A stretch of 64,000 nucleotides of DNA. Origin: an uncultured Clostridia bacterium (GTDB lineage: Bacteria; Bacillota; Clostridia; Oscillospirales; Oscillospiraceae). The notes under the pieces were generated by a model. That model did no database searches, was not told the DNA's origin, and saw only the letters and a list, made by a program, of their open reading frames with translations. Shown here piece after piece: positions 19,101 through 25,994 of the stretch. Numbering within the stretch: position 1 is the stretch's first letter; the number at the start of each line of letters is the position of its first letter. Location: positions 248,001 to 312,000 of the forward strand of contig CAMHMZ010000001.1 of assembly GCA_946186375.1 (NCBI GenBank), given 5' to 3'. The position numbers and the translations under genes were made by a program.

Positions 19101-19914
19101 ACCATCGCTCACGGAAGCTGATACCGAAAACAACGAAAAAATTGCAGATGCTTTGGATGACACAATCGAAGGCACAAGGTATAACAGATATGATGTAACA
19201 CATTTGGCTGTGATCAAAAACCATGAAGACCTGGCGCGCGCGTACGAAAAAGGTTCTGGCATGCGCCGGAATTTGAATGCGTACACGGCCACATCCGCCA
19301 AATTGATGTTGGATCTGCCGGTAACGCTCAACCCGGAAAGCGAAACTGTAGCGCCGGATGAATTGAAAGACCCTTGCGAGGAAGAATTCGATCTCCACGT
19401 AAACAAGAAATGGCGCGATTATGGCAACTTACTGAACACACGACCTGATAGTATCACGATAAAGGTCTATCAAGTGGACGCGGGGAAAAATCCTCCGAAT
19501 AATTTGGTTGTGAACCTGCTGCCGGAGTCCGGCGGGGAGGTAATCAACACTTATCTGCTCACACTTGAGCCGAATGAAAACAGCGAGATCCACTGGCGCG
19601 GTGTTTTGGAAGGCTTACCGATAGCATACATGGCTGAGGTTGAACAAGACGGGCAGAGTACGGAAGAGCTGCATTACTATCAATATGTTGTCGAAGAGCT
19701 TCCCGTAGAAGGTTATGAAATGCCACAATACGAAGTAATTGAGAGCACTGCGAGCGTAACGATAATCAACACATACAAAGACCTGCCTCTGCCGAACAGT
19801 GGGGGAGCGGGCACATCGATTTATCTGCAAACAGGCTTTATGATGTTTGTGGTCGGAATTGCTCTTGCGTTGAACGCCAAACGCAAGAGAATTCCGATGC
19901 CGAACAAGGAATAA
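10144..19914 (+). CDS. giant LPxTG-type surface adhesin (3256 aa)
   Basis: ATG 10144 follows AGGAGG. Order: signal peptide (1-34); a CHAP/NlpC-like domain (about 55-165) containing FHYSRYGQWF and AEWDSLFVLFC, where the usual catalytic Cys after Trp is Asp; a very acidic, disordered stretch (220-575); a long array with about 30 GG[FY]-x-G motifs (GLUG-like, roughly 690-3030), each often followed by a hydrophobic LLSLVSGV-type helix; a Cna_B-like domain (about 3110-3210); LPNSG at 3216-3220; membrane helix and KRKR tail. LPNSG has Ser in place of Thr. Likely the tip or accessory adhesin of the pilus made by the next genes. Confidence 0.9.
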   Translation: MPYKRLISFILSFVMLINLTFHSGAPAGKAYAADAEQNLAADLESKEDIDALLKKLDIPGKIKDAVLCIAESQIGYAESETNYIVDGDAEFHYSRYGQWFDMPYAEWDSLFVLFCICNALHCEAADVLWNASTNKWIKALEKSEYLTEPGEKLASGDIVFFKDGDLLTVGILQMSGEEDPSSDVMRCIHRDGSGSVAATDFEAKDIEHLLNLEAIYASLTQEETPVDEAAAEVPSDIDEAAQETDETVCQTEDAESETANASDTDADDIESKDAQKSEDSEAGESGEGDETQSEETETDENTEVADDDAGLDTNTEQTETKTSEAANVDNDVQSGDEDSANDEGSTDNENNDDQDTEHGEDPLNDNTTVVDADPEAGQDVLGPDEEQEPVSDVEGAEQDADKDSNQDDGETADEETEQEEGGLPDDTVEESPESDGGQDVLDTVSEQGADNETSTEDPSEQPGEDVGGSQEEFAEPEDGVPSDDADDEVEQGSNTEQQSEEDESLAGGADDSAIGDEGGLSEETTDAEGAPADESGETVTEGAPEESAGQEEPEDQAQEEDVSDVDEPAEEAAEIEHIIFDERGIHIYNFEQLRLIGSNKRVKDSDWDPDQISKGKSVTDDSGKAVKYALDAKYYFENDILFPDGEVWSLPENFSGSFDGNFKKADTKRLFDENTDTIYIQNSYELMAINVDNRDELPLISGDIDINTFGIGNIIFPSDESAGYVTYSGNHHYVLSASFTTVGRERVKKLLGGPLKAPSSGNTNDDLINGRDWFGQPTVDIDGTTYILIGDRQQLDAINDATTTNTTNVYGPVYAVQQTYTRTGTLKLEWVDNPDTAVLVYPGDADLVSDVWTGEEQVDFSEKKLFGRANVGHILSGDDRYDYRDLGTEGGNLIVGSTRIVYCATDWNGGYDTSKHSNNDNRVSATLTYAKNGNYIVFRDIDMQKTDAENKIWKPLTFTGTMYGVKAENDDDVSTLWDANKTALQIDTDRKPIIHDFTVEPKTLTQLGQVRLDLNEQSGVGFFSTLSGDHSSSSIIVDPVVVKNIRLENGVINNMTTKADIDQSVVNLLLVGLGTALGLILDPVLKLLLSKDVGVREMLLGLLNARAKDPSSLATGAFAGRIIGDAIIEDCEVSNMSVNTIQTEYEQNGKIVGKGGFVGYVEGETKYDTLSLLVGGVGDALSGVLNLIPGVGLGDLIKVLLDNALPLKNLIPTGYNSPVLTRCVADDITLSTESGKYGVGGFAGSACGTIMTDCSLTGSDVTVNADFFGGGFIGVIRDAIIKGTLTDLGVDIGSLHPQSEMIRCNIVGSDVHSRGVTYIGGFAGAMLDSYAINCSVDETSTIDVDATGNYVGGFTGLAHLGTVFDFGSYLEESDSLLSTVKGLVTGLLGNGSDQSLLDVGGVAPSAIMGLQMWGPVSVESDGAFVGGIVGRGNGVLITSSSPENLRKLGKYDTMRNGVYRDPLPISPNEERNNYVHQLVSVNAGHGIDVYEEDSFVGGIAGYLTSANIGGLLGDTAGVGQYLGFTLCDTTVEGVADGYTVYGDGEYVGGGIGWAVGGDVYDTDLQKLGSVSGNNHAGGFVGATGPGDLVNGSGLDLTLLGIQLISIDNLLSLVSGVRTTYENVDVVGVESGFTVEERGLQENGDQREYVAGGFAGEANSVRIVDGRVKNLLSVTANMQDGAAGGFVGASSAGGLAGVAKNNDTLSVAQIGNLVNAVPYLVPSYDGCDVTYVDSGFVMGDTAGGYAGDFQSGKVNTYSVDGINPIRDDDDPERTNWPYEVGTVAVPWAVNNIHHVRGGNYAGGFGGKVYSGALVSAGGGLSVLGGMSNISLNVQDLLSVASGYVPIIKYAGVNTWSNTQKGFTVLAAQDYGADGSPATEGHAGGFIGYGSGVQVSYSDVNKLRHGNVTEPNPLEGKDGSSYMVYGTAPDEIPYAVAGAEYAGGYIGYMDVGTAASLGGGLKLLGNSISLTNVLDALSVVVSTIEHSDVYGAPGGFNVLATSHALMADGQYDSKGIGYSGGYAGKISGGHIQDGNVELFYYIVGEIAAGGYAGEAEPGDAAKILNDESSLSLLGNVNSLASLVQDFVPTIRNSQTTCVPCGGAVRAQCFSDGLAEGNVVRGMAGGYIGHAKGAQIWGMDSHVWKEQNSEADLLGKMTRGAYTGEKRECAAIRIRSVYGAEYAGGYAGLMECGSTAQTGGLSLLGGLISADNLLGALNAVYPTVHYGAVYGPLEGIDEATWNAWKQYVGAYGGFSSELAKADFDELENFIYGYHVVAGRDEYDPYTTTVLSGCAGGFVGSMHSGSIKNSHAEDAKLVTAMRSAGGFAGEMQTKGLAEFGSVNLLGDALNLNLGNLVKVADVFVPSISDSGTNGYQRGLTVQAFGDKQYNGVGCAGGYVGAAYGAQLGIEHEIEGPSVWIRGLKSVKGTNTVGGFVGKTAAASVLNADTSNASSGFLQKVLDKLISTPNSLVDVLNATLTTIKHAEVDASDSEWGLVVEGDDANFTGGFAGSLEAVVVGERNKPEDTIVVNNLRSVKGGYYAGGFFGLADVGSVAQVGGDDGTGTNTNILDLIQAGNISVLDAFRTYVYHATVNGVPDGITVTADKYNGRGTMSTYQESGAAGGFGGGLMNGTVENSVVNGVNTVTAPNYSAGFIGYMGKNGGVSVDEAKITDDSVIGKLLSALGLDLGANAQLLNIVGSTVKNCSASGISRGMVVQATRFQHPIAGTVSAEDITGACAAGFTGFADISQIDNCTVDNLKLVKSPQVAAGFIGRSSMAYIADIDVSSGLTAVIVKIVNALVKILYLDELSNLDLLSLELPSDLLGLKLLSDGDLLYVNLLGLKIGVSLLKNDPEYNSDAVMVTIGSSTIKLPCDEDGIKGETPDLTINLFEGNRTSVKNSTVTGITRGYDVFAGGSAQDKDPVNSEGFAGGFIGYNNNGFLSHNRMWLCDIVKGNQGEIGPFTGYTKANTRPVSYLEGTDNMFSIYRSSEPSLTEADTENNEKIADALDDTIEGTRYNRYDVTHLAVIKNHEDLARAYEKGSGMRRNLNAYTATSAKLMLDLPVTLNPESETVAPDELKDPCEEEFDLHVNKKWRDYGNLLNTRPDSITIKVYQVDAGKNPPNNLVVNLLPESGGEVINTYLLTLEPNENSEIHWRGVLEGLPIAYMAEVEQDGQSTEELHYYQYVVEELPVEGYEMPQYEVIESTASVTIINTYKDLPLPNSGGAGTSIYLQTGFMMFVVGIALALNAKRKRIPMPNKE

Positions 19915-19953
19915 AGCGTGCAGAAATATATATTAAGAAAGGAATAAAACGCA

Positions 19954-21417
19954 ATGAAAAAGATGAAGAAACTCATTAGTGTCCTTATGGCACTGACGAT
20001 GGTTCTGGCATGTGCGGTTACAGCTTTTGCTGCAGATCCCGGTTCCATCACGATCGCCGATCCCGGCGACAAGACCTATGCTGCGTACAAGATTTTTGAC
20101 GCAGCCGACGATGGAAACGGAAATGTTTCCTACTCAATCGCAGCCGACAGTGAGTGGCTGCCCGAAGTATTTGACGTCGCCACTGGCGAGTCCAAGGTTG
20201 TTGGCCTCGAGTTCAGGGCTGATGCTGACCCTGCGACCAAGTACGAAGTCATCAAGCGTGACAGCTTCAGCGCTGCAAACTTTGCGGCTCAGATGAAGGC
20301 TGTTGCTGACGGAAAGACTGCCGCTGCCGATATGGATGCTCTGGATCCCGGCTACTACATGGTGATCCCCAGTGCCGGCGAGTTGGCCTCTCTGACCACT
20401 GTCCTGGCAGGCCAGAATGTAACCGTCCAGAACAAGAACGACATGCCTTTTGACAAGCATGTTGACGATGTAAAGCTTGAGGACGTTGAGGTTGGCCAGG
20501 TTGTCAACTTCAAGCTTGAAGGCAAGGTTCCTGAGCTCGACGACGAGACATTCTTCGTTTACAGCGTAAGCGATATTATGGATGAAGGCATCACCTTCAA
20601 CGGCGATGTTGTTGTCAAGATCAATGGCGTTGAAGTCAACATGGAGGAGATCACAGACGCAGAAGCTGTTCTGTCCGGCGACCAGATTCGTTTTGGTAAG
20701 AACGGTAAGACCTTCGAACTGTCTCTGGCTATGCTGGAGCGCGGCAAGGACGCAGATCTGCAGGGCAAAGCTATCGAGATCACCTACTCCGGTACGATTA
20801 ATGAGGCTGCTGTTTCCGTCATTTCCGAAAACAAGGCTGTCCTGACCTATGGTAACCACCCCGATCGCCTCATCACGAAGGACACTGAGGCGAAGGTTTA
20901 CAGCGCCCGCATCATCATCGACAAGTTCGAGACTGGTGCTCGTGAGCAGAAGCTCGCAGGTGCGAAGTTTGTGCTGAAGAACGCTGACGGCAAGTTCTAC
21001 AAGTTTGTTGAGGCTGACCCCACTGCGGATCCTGCTGTGATCGCTCATGTTGAATGGGTAGACGCTCAGGCTGACGCGACTGAGGTTGAGACCGACACAA
21101 ACGGCAAGGCTGAATTCATCGGCCTGAAAGATGGCGCATACAAGATGACCGAGACTGCTGCTCCCGCCGGCTACACCAAGCTCACCGACGACATCGACAT
21201 TACGATCGATGGCGAGAAGGCCACTGCTGTTGGTCTGACCGCTGAGCAGATCACTCAGGCTCTGACTGAGATCACCAACGTAAACAACACCCCCGGAACC
21301 ATGCTTCCTTCCACTGGTGGCATTGGTACGACCATTTTCTACATTGTCGGCGCGATTCTGCTCGCCGCAGCGGCTGTGTTCGTGTTCTCGAACAAGAAGC
21401 AGCCCGAGAAGCAGTAA
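19954..21417 (+). CDS. SpaA-like major pilin (487 aa)
   Basis: GAAAGGA before ATG 19954. Signal peptide ends at TAFAADP. An N-terminal pilin domain, a middle domain beginning PFDKHVDDVKL (candidate pilin-motif Lys), and a C-terminal Cna_B/SpaA domain with the E-box KMTETAAPAGY, all suited to isopeptide bonds. LPSTG at 451-455 is followed by a membrane helix and KK tail. Codon use is cleaner than in its neighbours, fitting high expression. Substrate of the class C sortase downstream. Confidence 0.92.
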   Translation: MKKMKKLISVLMALTMVLACAVTAFAADPGSITIADPGDKTYAAYKIFDAADDGNGNVSYSIAADSEWLPEVFDVATGESKVVGLEFRADADPATKYEVIKRDSFSAANFAAQMKAVADGKTAAADMDALDPGYYMVIPSAGELASLTTVLAGQNVTVQNKNDMPFDKHVDDVKLEDVEVGQVVNFKLEGKVPELDDETFFVYSVSDIMDEGITFNGDVVVKINGVEVNMEEITDAEAVLSGDQIRFGKNGKTFELSLAMLERGKDADLQGKAIEITYSGTINEAAVSVISENKAVLTYGNHPDRLITKDTEAKVYSARIIIDKFETGAREQKLAGAKFVLKNADGKFYKFVEADPTADPAVIAHVEWVDAQADATEVETDTNGKAEFIGLKDGAYKMTETAAPAGYTKLTDDIDITIDGEKATAVGLTAEQITQALTEITNVNNTPGTMLPSTGGIGTTIFYIVGAILLAAAAVFVFSNKKQPEKQ

Positions 21418-21439
21418 TATATTCATTGGAGGATTCTGA

Positions 21440-21477
21440 GCGGGAAAAGGAGCTTGATAGCGGGCTTCTTTTCCCGC
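21440..21477 (+). promoter_or_regulatory. hairpin between pilin and sortase genes
   Basis: Ten-base arms GCGGGAAAAG / CTTTTCCCGC with an internal stem, no T run, just after the major pilin. The sortase that follows has a poor ribosome site. Together these would keep pilin well above sortase, as is usual in pilus operons (inference). Confidence 0.55.
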
Positions 21478-21490
21478 GAATAAAAGAGAG

Positions 21491-22351
21491 ATGAAAAAAA
21501 GATTAGGGAAAATAGTTGTTGTTCTTTTGATGCTGTTGGGAGCGATGTTCATGCTCTATCCGACAGCAAGTGATTATTGGAATAAGCGGCACCAATCCGG
21601 CGCAATCATGGAGTATGCCGAAGCCGTTAAAGCTCTGGACAACAAAAAGTTCAAAGAGATGTGGGATCTTGCCGTAGAATACAATTATTATCTCAATCTT
21701 CTGTCACGCGGTGTCGAGACAGGGCCATATCCGCTGCCGCCCTATGAAACGATTCTCGACGTATCCGGGAATGGCATGATGGCGTACATTGACATTCCAA
21801 AAATCAAGGTCCATCTTCCGATTTATCACGGAACAGATGAGGGCGTATTACAGAGTGGTGTTGGCCATTACGAGACGAGCTCTTTCCCTATTGGTGGAAA
21901 TTGCACACATTGTGTTCTGACCGGGCACACAGGTTTACCGAGCGCAAGGCTTTTCACTGATTTGGACCAAATAAGAGAAGATGATATTTTCATCATAGAG
22001 ACACTTGGTGAAGTTTTGACGTACAAAGTTGACAAAATCAAAATCGTATGGCCATACGAAACGGACGACCTCCTGATCGAGCAGGGTAAGGATTATTGCA
22101 CGTTGGTAACATGTACGCCTTACGGAGTAAACGATCATCGTCTTTTGATTCGCGGAGAAAGAATTGAGACGACGGAAGAGGTTATTCAGGCCAGAGAGAC
22201 CGCCGTGCCTATCGAGCAGCGGATCGAACCGATGTATATTGCGTTGGCTATAGTCGGCGTAATATTTGTCGCGATCATCATTCTGGCTTTACGGCCGAAG
22301 AAAAAAGAGGTGCAAGAAGATGACAGCAAAGAAAGGGAAACAAATAAATAG
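21491..22351 (+). CDS. class C (pilus-polymerising) sortase (286 aa)
   Basis: N-terminal membrane helix, catalytic LTGHTGLP (His), TLVTCTPYG (Cys) and DHRLLIRG (Arg), and a second C-terminal membrane helix (IALAIVGVIFVAIIILAL), the class C layout. Polymerises LPxTG pilins through Lys side chains. The lid region before the catalytic domain has PLPPYETILD rather than a textbook DPF/DPW motif. Overlaps the next gene by 32 bases. Confidence 0.92.
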   Translation: MKKRLGKIVVVLLMLLGAMFMLYPTASDYWNKRHQSGAIMEYAEAVKALDNKKFKEMWDLAVEYNYYLNLLSRGVETGPYPLPPYETILDVSGNGMMAYIDIPKIKVHLPIYHGTDEGVLQSGVGHYETSSFPIGGNCTHCVLTGHTGLPSARLFTDLDQIREDDIFIIETLGEVLTYKVDKIKIVWPYETDDLLIEQGKDYCTLVTCTPYGVNDHRLLIRGERIETTEEVIQARETAVPIEQRIEPMYIALAIVGVIFVAIIILALRPKKKEVQEDDSKERETNK

Positions 22352-23654
22352 GCTATTATCTTCGTTGCTTATTCTGGTGTTTGCCTTGCTTATCACATGC
22401 AGTTGTGCATATGCAAACGAGGCAAATCCGACGATAAAATTAACGGCTTCTGACGGTGATGAGCGTATTGCCAACATGGGTTTTGATATGTTCCGCATAG
22501 CTGAGATCGACATGCTTGGAAATATACAGCCCTTGCCACCGTTTGAAGATTTCAATGTGAATGAGAACCTGATAAACGGGACAATGGATGATTTGGCCAA
22601 GAGCGTTTCGGAATACTGTGAGAGTAACGAGCTCACTCCAGACACATCTCTTGTGACGAATCGAAACGGCACTGCATCTGGCTCGTTAGAAAAAAACCGT
22701 TACTATCTGGTTGTAGGCCGCGACTTAAAGACGGAAAACGCCGTTTATTCTTCGCTGCCATTCATCGTGAGCGTACCGCATTACGACAGTGAGACTCAGC
22801 AGACAGTGTTTGATGTCAGTGCCTTCCCCAAGATCAGTAAAACTGAGATTGTTGCACCGACTCCGACACCGGAACCGACACCGACCCCAACGCCTTCTGT
22901 TCCGCCGTCTCCCGGCCCCACGCCGACGCCACCGACTCCTCCTGATGACAAGCTTCCTCAGACAGGCGTATTATGGTGGCCGATCCCTGTTTTCTTGATT
23001 CTTGGCGTTTCATTGATTTCGGTCGGTCTTTTAAAAAGCGGGATCAAAATCAAAACGATCGCGATATTCATGAGTGTGTTCTTAGGCTTGATCCTATTGG
23101 CCGCTGCAGTATTGCTGACGGCGTATAACATGCTCGACGATATGCGGGCGGCAAGAGTGTCAAGAGAAGAAGGTTCGGCTATCATGGCTGCAATACTCAG
23201 TGATACGAGCGCGAACAAAGACGTAGGTGAAGGCGACGAAGAATATAAATACATGCCTATCAAAACGATAGATGGTGTGGATTATGTTGCCATGCTGTAC
23301 ATCCCAAAGCTTGAACTTGAGCTCCCGGTAAGAAGCGAAACAACTTATCCTGGTCTTGACAAATCTCCGTGCTTATATAGTGGCAGTGCGTACATGAACG
23401 ATTTGGTGATTTGCGCACACAACTATTCGCAGCACTTTGGGAGAATTAAAAATCTATGGAAAGATGATGATGTGATGATTTGTGATATGGACGGCAACAT
23501 GTTCTATTACAAAGTATCACATGTAGAAATACTGAGTCCGTATTCCGTAGAAGCTGTAAAAAACTCCGAATACGATTTAACGCTGACAACGTGCACGATT
23601 GGCGGTGCCAGGCGTGTGGTTGTAAGATGTTTCGCGGCGGACGAAGGCACGTAA
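22320..23654 (+). CDS. fusion of minor-pilin domain, LPQTG signal and sortase (444 aa)
   Basis: Start ATG 22320 with AGAGGTG seven bases upstream. Order: signal peptide (about 1-33); a pilin-like N-terminal domain (37-175, with GSLEKNRYYLVVG as in SpaA/FimA pilins); Pro/Thr-rich stalk (180-208); LPQTG at 212-216; membrane helix (218-237); second membrane helix (246-268); then a sortase domain (322-440) with His367 (CAHN), Cys425 (TLTTCT) and Arg431/432. So a complete sorting signal sits inside a protein that continues into a sortase. Last gene of the locus. Confidence 0.88.
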   Translation: MTAKKGKQINRLLSSLLILVFALLITCSCAYANEANPTIKLTASDGDERIANMGFDMFRIAEIDMLGNIQPLPPFEDFNVNENLINGTMDDLAKSVSEYCESNELTPDTSLVTNRNGTASGSLEKNRYYLVVGRDLKTENAVYSSLPFIVSVPHYDSETQQTVFDVSAFPKISKTEIVAPTPTPEPTPTPTPSVPPSPGPTPTPPTPPDDKLPQTGVLWWPIPVFLILGVSLISVGLLKSGIKIKTIAIFMSVFLGLILLAAAVLLTAYNMLDDMRAARVSREEGSAIMAAILSDTSANKDVGEGDEEYKYMPIKTIDGVDYVAMLYIPKLELELPVRSETTYPGLDKSPCLYSGSAYMNDLVICAHNYSQHFGRIKNLWKDDDVMICDMDGNMFYYKVSHVEILSPYSVEAVKNSEYDLTLTTCTIGGARRVVVRCFAADEGT

Positions 23655-23660
23655 AAAAAA

Positions 23661-23690
23661 GAGGCACGCTTTTTGCGTGCCTCTTCTTTG
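23661..23690 (+). terminator. bidirectional terminator between convergent genes
   Basis: Nine-base stem GAGGCACGC / GCGTGCCTC with a T5 loop, A run before and T-rich tail after, between the sortase fusion and a reverse-strand gene. Confidence 0.85.
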
Positions 23691-23704
23691 TTTTTGGTAC
23701 TGCA

Positions 23705-24193
23705 TCAGCTTGCAAAACCGGACGCCTGTGCCAGGCATACGGCAGCGACACAGTCAAATTCGTCCAGAAAAAGATGTTCGGATCCATCGAGCATATGTTT
23801 ATGGCCATCTTCGAAGATCTCAAAAAGGCGATATTCTCCGGAATTTGCGAGTTCGGAAGAAAAGTATTTTTTCATGTTGCTGTTTTTATCGTAGCAGAAG
23901 TATGCGGCTCTGCTCTGACCGGCCTCTTCCGGCGCCGGCATTTGGACGCGGATGACGAGCACAGACTTTTTGGTTTTACGCTGCTTGTATTCCATGTGCG
24001 ATTCAAGGAACTCTTTTTCAGTATACGGGCACTGGTAGCCGGGGAGATATTTCCCGGCGTCCTTGTACATGCGCATCATAGTAGTACCCTGTGTGCCGAT
24101 CATCTTCAGAATGACGCTTGCTCCTTCGCGGTAGAAGGAGCGGGGAAGGATCTCCTGCTCAAGAAAAGAACGAACTTTGAGGTTTGCGTTCAT
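23705..24193 (-). CDS. hypothetical protein downstream of an HTH regulator (162 aa)
   Basis: Reverse strand; ATG at 24193 is preceded by AGGGGG. No family recognised. The protein is mixed alpha/beta with a central VLVIRVQMPAPEE and AAYFCYDK, and an acidic DGSEHLFLDEFDCVA near the end. Overlaps the upstream HTH gene by 35 bases, so the two are probably co-translated. Could be the effector of a toxin-antitoxin-like or ImmA-like pair, but no HExxH motif is present. Confidence 0.6.
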   Translation of the reverse strand: MNANLKVRSFLEQEILPRSFYREGASVILKMIGTQGTTMMRMYKDAGKYLPGYQCPYTEKEFLESHMEYKQRKTKKSVLVIRVQMPAPEEAGQSRAAYFCYDKNSNMKKYFSSELANSGEYRLFEIFEDGHKHMLDGSEHLFLDEFDCVAAVCLAQASGFAS

Positions 24194-24440
24194 CTTTCTG
24201 CCCCCTAACCTTACTATAATAATCGAGCATTTTCCAATCCTCATCAGACGCAAAAAACTCATACAGCGGGATCTGCAGGGCGCCCTTACAGATCTTTTCG
24301 ACCGTGTCGATAGAGAGCTGCGTATTACGCCGCACCGCCGTGGTAAGCGTGCTTCTAGAGATGCCAGACCGTTCGCTCAGTTCTGTCAAAGACATTCCTC
24401 GGTCATTCATAAACTCATTCAATCTTGCAATCGTATCCAT
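24159..24440 (-). CDS. small XRE-family HTH protein (93 aa)
   Basis: Reverse strand. A helix-turn-helix is clear at about residues 15-60 (MSLTELSERSGISRSTLTTAV). Start ATG 24440 or TTG 24446; AAGGAG lies 10 or 4 bases away, so the start is uncertain. Probably binds DNA near its own operon and works with the overlapping downstream gene. Confidence 0.75.
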   Translation of the reverse strand: MDTIARLNEFMNDRGMSLTELSERSGISRSTLTTAVRRNTQLSIDTVEKICKGALQIPLYEFFASDEDWKMLDYYSKVRGQKDERKPQSSFFS

Positions 24441-24530
24441 GTCCAACGATCTCCTTTCCAATTCTATCTAGATAGTCTCCCTATCTGATTGCAACCAAAT
24501 TGTAACATGTAAGATGTCCAATATACAGGA

Positions 24531-25328
24531 CTACGAAAGAACTTTTCCGAAAACCGAAAACGGCCTGTTTTTCATGATAGGGATCGGCGCGTATTTGCAA
24601 TTATAGGACATTAGGACAGGCTGGATCTCCTCCACAGCTGAATCGCCGTGGTGAGAAAGGGTTTTCTGTTCGTTATAAACCTTTATGTAGCCTTCTCCGT
24701 CGTAGGCAAATATCCCAACGTCACCTATATGCAAACGTTCTTTCTTTTGGACAAATACAATCTGGCCATCGTGGTAAACGGGCTCCATACTGTTGCCGCC
24801 GACGTAAACTGCGAAGTCGGCGCCTTGTGGGACTTGCGATTTTGGAAACATGTGGTTTTCGAACATGTTTTCATCCAGTAATTCCTGGCCTCCGCCGGCA
24901 GAAACGCGTAAATAGCTGACAGGCAGTTCGATGATCTCGCCAAGATCCGGCTCAGGCGCATAAAGCCCAGAAGCAATAAGTAGTTGTTTGTACTCAACAA
25001 GCTTCTTCTGGCCTGCAGAATTGAGCTCTGGTTGATATCGCGATGTGAAACATTTGAGCGAATCTGTGATATCCATTGCGTGACAAACGGCGAGAAGCTG
25101 GTAGCTGTTAGGGACAGTTTCTCCCGTTTCCCACTTACTGATAGAGCTTGCCGTGACATTGACACCATAACTTGAAAGAATAGTGCTCATATCCGCAAGA
25201 CTGATACCGACAGATCGACGCATCATAGCAATTTTTCGACCTATAACGTTTCCTTCTTTCTCCTTTGAGGCATTGTATGGCGCACCTCCGCTGCCAAGGA
25301 TACTGACGATCTTTTTCCCAGCGCGCAT
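24531..25328 (-). CDS. CI/LexA-like repressor: XRE HTH plus S24 peptidase (265 aa)
   Basis: Reverse strand, ATG 25328 with GGAG nine bases upstream. HTH at about 30-85 (SSISKWETGETVP), Ala144-Gly145 as the likely self-cleavage site, Ser180 in GGNSMEP and Lys216 in GYIKVY as the S24 catalytic pair. Such repressors are cleaved when RecA is activated by DNA damage. The paired operators at 25389-25431 lie in its own promoter, so it probably autoregulates and controls the rightward genes. Confidence 0.88.
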   Translation of the reverse strand: MRAGKKIVSILGSGGAPYNASKEKEGNVIGRKIAMMRRSVGISLADMSTILSSYGVNVTASSISKWETGETVPNSYQLLAVCHAMDITDSLKCFTSRYQPELNSAGQKKLVEYKQLLIASGLYAPEPDLGEIIELPVSYLRVSAGGGQELLDENMFENHMFPKSQVPQGADFAVYVGGNSMEPVYHDGQIVFVQKKERLHIGDVGIFAYDGEGYIKVYNEQKTLSHHGDSAVEEIQPVLMSYNCKYAPIPIMKNRPFSVFGKVLS

Positions 25329-25363
25329 TTTGCAGCACTCCGTTTCTTCATGAAGATGGTTCA

Positions 25364-25392
25364 ATTTTGCATCAAGAAAAAGCAAAAGTCAA
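25364..25392 (-). promoter_or_regulatory. leftward promoter of the repressor gene
   Basis: On the minus strand TTGACT, 17-base spacer, CAAAAT. Its -35 box overlaps the left operator arm. Confidence 0.6.
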
Positions 25393-25431
25393 GTGCGCAC
25401 ATGTCGTATTACGCTACATATGCGCACTTGA
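25389..25431. promoter_or_regulatory. paired operator (16-base inverted repeat)
   Basis: Arms 25389-25404 and 25416-25431 match in 15 of 16 positions as an inverted repeat, with an 11-base spacer. Each arm holds a self-complementary core (GTGCGCAC on the left, TGCGCA on the right), their centres 27 bases apart, so two repressor dimers could bind. The arms cover the -35 boxes of both divergent promoters. Confidence 0.75.
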
Positions 25432-25456
25432 ATTCGCTTATCGCGCGATATATAAT
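25428..25456 (+). promoter_or_regulatory. rightward promoter overlapped by the operator
   Basis: TTGAAT, 17-base spacer, TATAAT. The -35 overlaps the right operator arm, giving a classic repressor-controlled divergent switch. Confidence 0.65.
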
Positions 25457-25503
25457 TTTCGCCAGAAAGTGATAATTCTGTTTACAGAATACTGAAAGCT
25501 GCG

Positions 25504-25532
25504 TTGACATACACAGCGCTCGAAAGTAAAAT
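25504..25532 (+). promoter_or_regulatory. second rightward promoter
   Basis: TTGACA, 17-base spacer, TAAAAT, about 30 bases before the next gene. It lies outside the operator and could be constitutive. Confidence 0.6.
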
Positions 25533-25564
25533 TTAGTCACAATGAAAAGGGAGGCTACCTGAAA

Positions 25565-25915
25565 ATGTATTGCAACAATGCCAAGATCTTTTGGACAAAC
25601 TACCCGCAGCTGGCGGACGCCGAGTCTACGGATGACGTTTCTCTGGAGGCTGTTCTCCGAAAGACGCCGGAGCTTATTCGCGGCCATTTCCCCGAATGTG
25701 ATCTGGACGCTTGTGTTGACGATGAAGACGAGGAGAACTTCTTCAACTCTACCGTTTCCTGGCAAATCAGCGGCATTAAAACGGAGTTGCCGGAACTGCT
25801 GCGCTGCATTTCGAAGCTGGCTGCTGCGTTTCCGTATGCTTCATTTCGAATGGATCTGGAAGGAAGCAGCGGAGAAAAAGAGCACATTTTCGCCAGTGAC
25901 GGAATATTGCGCTGA
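25565..25915 (+). CDS. acidic hypothetical protein (116 aa)
   Basis: AAAGGGAGG at 25545-25553 precedes ATG 25565. Acidic (DACVDDEDEENFF) with no recognised family, signal or membrane helix. First gene rightward of the repressor operator, so possibly under its control. Confidence 0.6.
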   Translation: MYCNNAKIFWTNYPQLADAESTDDVSLEAVLRKTPELIRGHFPECDLDACVDDEDEENFFNSTVSWQISGIKTELPELLRCISKLAAAFPYASFRMDLEGSSGEKEHIFASDGILR

Positions 25916-25930
25916 GCTGTGTTTTCGTAG

Positions 25931-25959
25931 TTGACAAACAAAACTGCTTTCAGTAAATA
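25931..25959 (+). promoter_or_regulatory. promoter upstream of the acidic membrane protein
   Basis: TTGACA, 17-base spacer, TAAATA. Spacer and -10 context (AAC...TTTCAG before TAAA) closely match the promoter at 36315-36343. Confidence 0.6.
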
Positions 25960-25994
25960 AGGAATGCCGGTTAATAATGAGAAAGGGGTTCAAT

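Noticed and set aside
20134-21552. 472-codon reverse ORF opposite the major pilin
   Set aside because: It mirrors the codon bias of the pilin gene, has no ribosome site, and the forward gene has clear signal peptide, E-box and LPSTG.
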